DNA of 47,337 bases, from positions 1 through 47,337 of the forward strand of contig NZ_MLAR01000012.1 of assembly GCF_002272925.1 (NCBI RefSeq), written 5' to 3'. Both the position numbers and the translations under genes were made by a program. Source of the DNA: Helicobacter sp. 13S00401-1 (GTDB lineage: Bacteria > Campylobacterota > Campylobacteria > Campylobacterales > Helicobacteraceae). Positions 45,185-47,337 of this stretch are shown piece by piece. The stretch's first letter is position 1, and each line of letters opens with the position of its first letter. The notes beneath the pieces were generated by a model. The model searched no databases. It saw only the letters and a list, made by a program, of their open reading frames with translations, and was not told the origin of the DNA.

Positions 45185-45400
45185 GTCAATAGTTGTTTAG
45201 CTCACGCCGAAAAAGGCTCTCTAAAAAGAAAGCCCTAGTTGCTTAGAAACTAGTACTAGTTTCAAAGAAGCTACGCTTTCGCAGGCTTTGTGGGAGTGAG
45301 GAGGGGTTAAACCCCTTTTTGGTTAGAAAAAAACATAAAAATAATAAATAATGCAAAAAAAGAAACTGTTGGAATAAAGAACCAGTAAATTTTGCAAAAA
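45185..45400 (+). repeat. Partial copy C and linked palindrome
   Basis: The first part holds the perfect palindrome GAAACTAGTACTAGTTTC (about 45248-45265). The second part, 45300-45380, repeats the GGGGTTAAACCCC hairpin and the AT-rich tail with AGAAACTGTTGGAATAAAGA shared with copy B. The first part is also recognisable in the decayed copy at 14055-14255. Confidence 0.8.
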
Positions 45401-45524
45401 CCAGTTAGGCACTTAAGACTTTTAATTCCAGAATCTACTTTTAAGAAATCTTTGTCTTTTGGCAAGGGGGACAAGGGGGCCTAATTGCGATGCGGTCCCC
45501 TTATCCCCCTTGCCTAACCCCCAA

Positions 45525-45838
45525 TCCCCCGCACGCTTGTTTTTGCTAAAGCAAAAACGAAAGACAAAAAAGCTTAAATGCTTTGCGCTTTTTTAAGTTG
45601 TGTGTTGTTTGGCAAAGCACTACTCGAGCCCGTTTCGTGGTGTAAAAATCACGAAAAAGTGAGCAGTAGTGCGAACGCGTGATTTTTACTAGAAACGGAA
45701 TTAGCGAGGCCCTCCCCTTGATTGCCGAAAAAGAGCCTTTTTCGGGGTTAAGGGGAGCGGGGAGGGGTTAAACCCCTTTTTGGTTGAAAAAAAATCTACA
45801 AATAATAAACACTGTGAAAAAGAAACTGTTGGAATAAA
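45525..45838 (+). repeat. Dispersed repeat, copy B (about 310 bp)
   Basis: This is a direct copy of 44866-45178, with the same cruciform, the same CCGAAAAAG hairpin (loop bases differ: AGC instead of TAC) and the same GGGGTTAAACCCC-T5 end. The loop changes leave the stems intact, suggesting that structure is kept. Confidence 0.9.
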
Positions 45839-47173
45839 GATTTAGTAATTCTTGCAAAAAGAGTAATTTTGCCTATGCTATACGATTCTATATCACATAG
45901 AATCTACCTTAGTTTATAATGCCTTTTTAAAGCCCTTACACCAAGTCCTATATACAAACTCCTAGCGACTAGATAAGATATAAAACTAATCTTTCTTTTT
46001 AGCCCCACACAAAACACAGTAACTTTATATAAAACAAAGTTTTTTACCCTAAGTTTTAAAAGCATCCTAATCTCAAGACTTAATCTTTTATCATCTTTTA
46101 AAAAACTTAGTTGCCTTATAAGCAAGAATATATTTAAAGGATCTTGCTTTTTGTAGGTATACATTAAAGCTGGCATAATAAGTCCTTCAAGCATGCAAGT
46201 TAGTTGAGAGCGTAAAGACTTTAAAGCTTCCTTGCTAAGCCCTTTAAACTTAAAAAGTACTAGATAGCTATCTAGGGCTGCAAAAAAATGGCAGTAGGTA
46301 TTAAAGTAAGTTCTTATCTCAACGCTAGTTTTAAAGCGATCTTTAAGAGGCTTAAGCCAAGAAGGAACTTCTATCTTAGAATCTTTAGCATAATTAGATA
46401 TAGACCCACCTCTCATGCGATAAGCTATAAGTTTATATGGCACTGCTTTTATAAAGCTAGCCTTAGCAAGCAGTATCATCCCAAAGTTAACATCTTCTAT
46501 ATCTAAAAATGGCGTAAAACGAAGGGCTATTTTATTTAAGTAAGCATTACTTATAAGACCATGCCAACCAAAGTTTATATAGGTATCTTTTATGTTTGTT
46601 TGTAAACTATTACCACTAAACTCTTTATCTTTAAATATCTTATAAAGCTGGTTTGTAAAGTTTTGTTCTTCATCTTCCTTACTTAAGTTTATAGGCCCCT
46701 TATCACAAAATATTGAGTAGTAGTGGATTAAAACTTCAGTGTTGCTGCTAGCTTCACTTACACAAACTTCTATGCACCTAGATTCCATATAATCATCACT
46801 ATCAAAGTAGTGTATAAACTGCTTACTTGGCAAGTCTTGGTTTAAAAAAAGAGTGATGTCTTTTAGTTTAAAGTTAAAAAAGCCTCTTGCATCATATTCA
46901 AAACACTCTAAAAGAGTTTGGCTAGGAAGTTTTGGAGTGATATTTAAAAAAGTATGTAAGGTTTGTTTTTTAAAGTAGTTTTCTAAGTTAGTAAGTTTTA
47001 TAAGCTCTTTTTTAGTAAAGCTACCAGTAAGGTTTGTGTTTTTAAAACTATAGTTTTTAGTGCTACTTTTAATATTTTCTTGCGATAAGTCTATGCCTTG
47101 TACAAAGTAGTTTTTATAGGTTATAAAAAGTAGATTAAAAGTTTTATAAAAGTTTAGACTAAAAGGAGCATTG

Positions 47174-47335
<162 letters not shown>

Positions 47336-47337
47336 TT

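Larger units (their letters stand above)
44739..45903. other. Non-coding repeat-rich interval
   Basis: No believable gene lies in these 1.2 kb. The interval is made of two near-identical repeats of about 310 bp, a third partial copy, several hairpins, and short G- or C-rich patches (for example 45468-45479 and 45526-45530). It sits between the heat-shock operon and a repeat-switched glycosyltransferase-like gene. Confidence 0.75.

Noticed and set aside
44739-45903. CRISPR array or rRNA/tRNA fragments in the repeat region
   Set aside because: Only two to three long copies exist, with no short regular repeats or spacers and no tRNA-like TTCGA arm.

Overview
The window looks like chromosomal DNA of a Helicobacter species or a close relative in Campylobacterota. 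The DNA is AT-rich. Several blocks match gene orders known from that group: tsaE-lptB next to dnaX; Nif3-like, zinc-ribbon and waaA; trpS next to a BioV-type esterase; and a PEB1-type amino-acid ABC operon in the order pebC, peb1A, permease, permease. I assigned the organism from content and synteny only, without any search. I saw no tRNA, rRNA or CRISPR array.

Layout. 1-1439 (minus) is the 5' part of a chemoreceptor that runs off the left edge. 1602-8461 (minus) is a tight six-gene operon with overlapping ends for a phosphodiester-linked surface glycan: two CDP-alditol phosphotransferase-like proteins, an IspD/TarI-like cytidylyltransferase, an SDR epimerase, a class II aldolase/epimerase and a HAD-type large protein. 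Immediately upstream (8485-8732) lies a 184-bp segment between perfect 32-bp inverted repeats. Each repeat contains a 26-bp imperfect palindrome with 12-bp half-sites and a 2-bp asymmetric core, the geometry of serine-invertase crossover sites, and the segment carries a promoter-like extended -10. I propose it as an invertible promoter switch. 8899-13839 (plus) holds a PAP2 phosphatase-like gene, rsmA, RNase J and a KdsD/KpsF isomerase.

14629-16287 encodes a DASS anion transporter, followed by obgE, ribBA (with a degenerate second domain), lptB, tsaE, an acidic ORF and dnaX. 22172-25102 holds a leaderless pseudopilin-like protein, a GT-C membrane protein, hypC and hypB. 25215-28768 holds rplI and the PEB1 operon. 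28866-33513 holds a DHH phosphoesterase, cmoA, a Nif3 protein, a zinc-ribbon coiled-coil protein and waaA. 33538-41097 (minus) is xseA, a divergent PutA-like protein, an FtsH-like protein that has lost its protease site, bioV, trpS and a 58-residue small protein. 41281-44698 is the hrcA-grpE-dnaK heat-shock operon behind a CIRCE operator.

44700-45903 is non-coding and full of direct repeats of about 310 bp and 75 bp; a decayed inverted copy sits at about 14055-14255. The right edge is a glycosyltransferase-like gene with 15 GGCT repeats (47213-47272). As printed, the reading frame entering from outside the window is out of frame with the main body, and loss of one repeat unit would restore it. 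The window therefore has two candidate switches of surface-glycan genes, one by inversion and one by slipped-strand repeat change, and neither has been tested.
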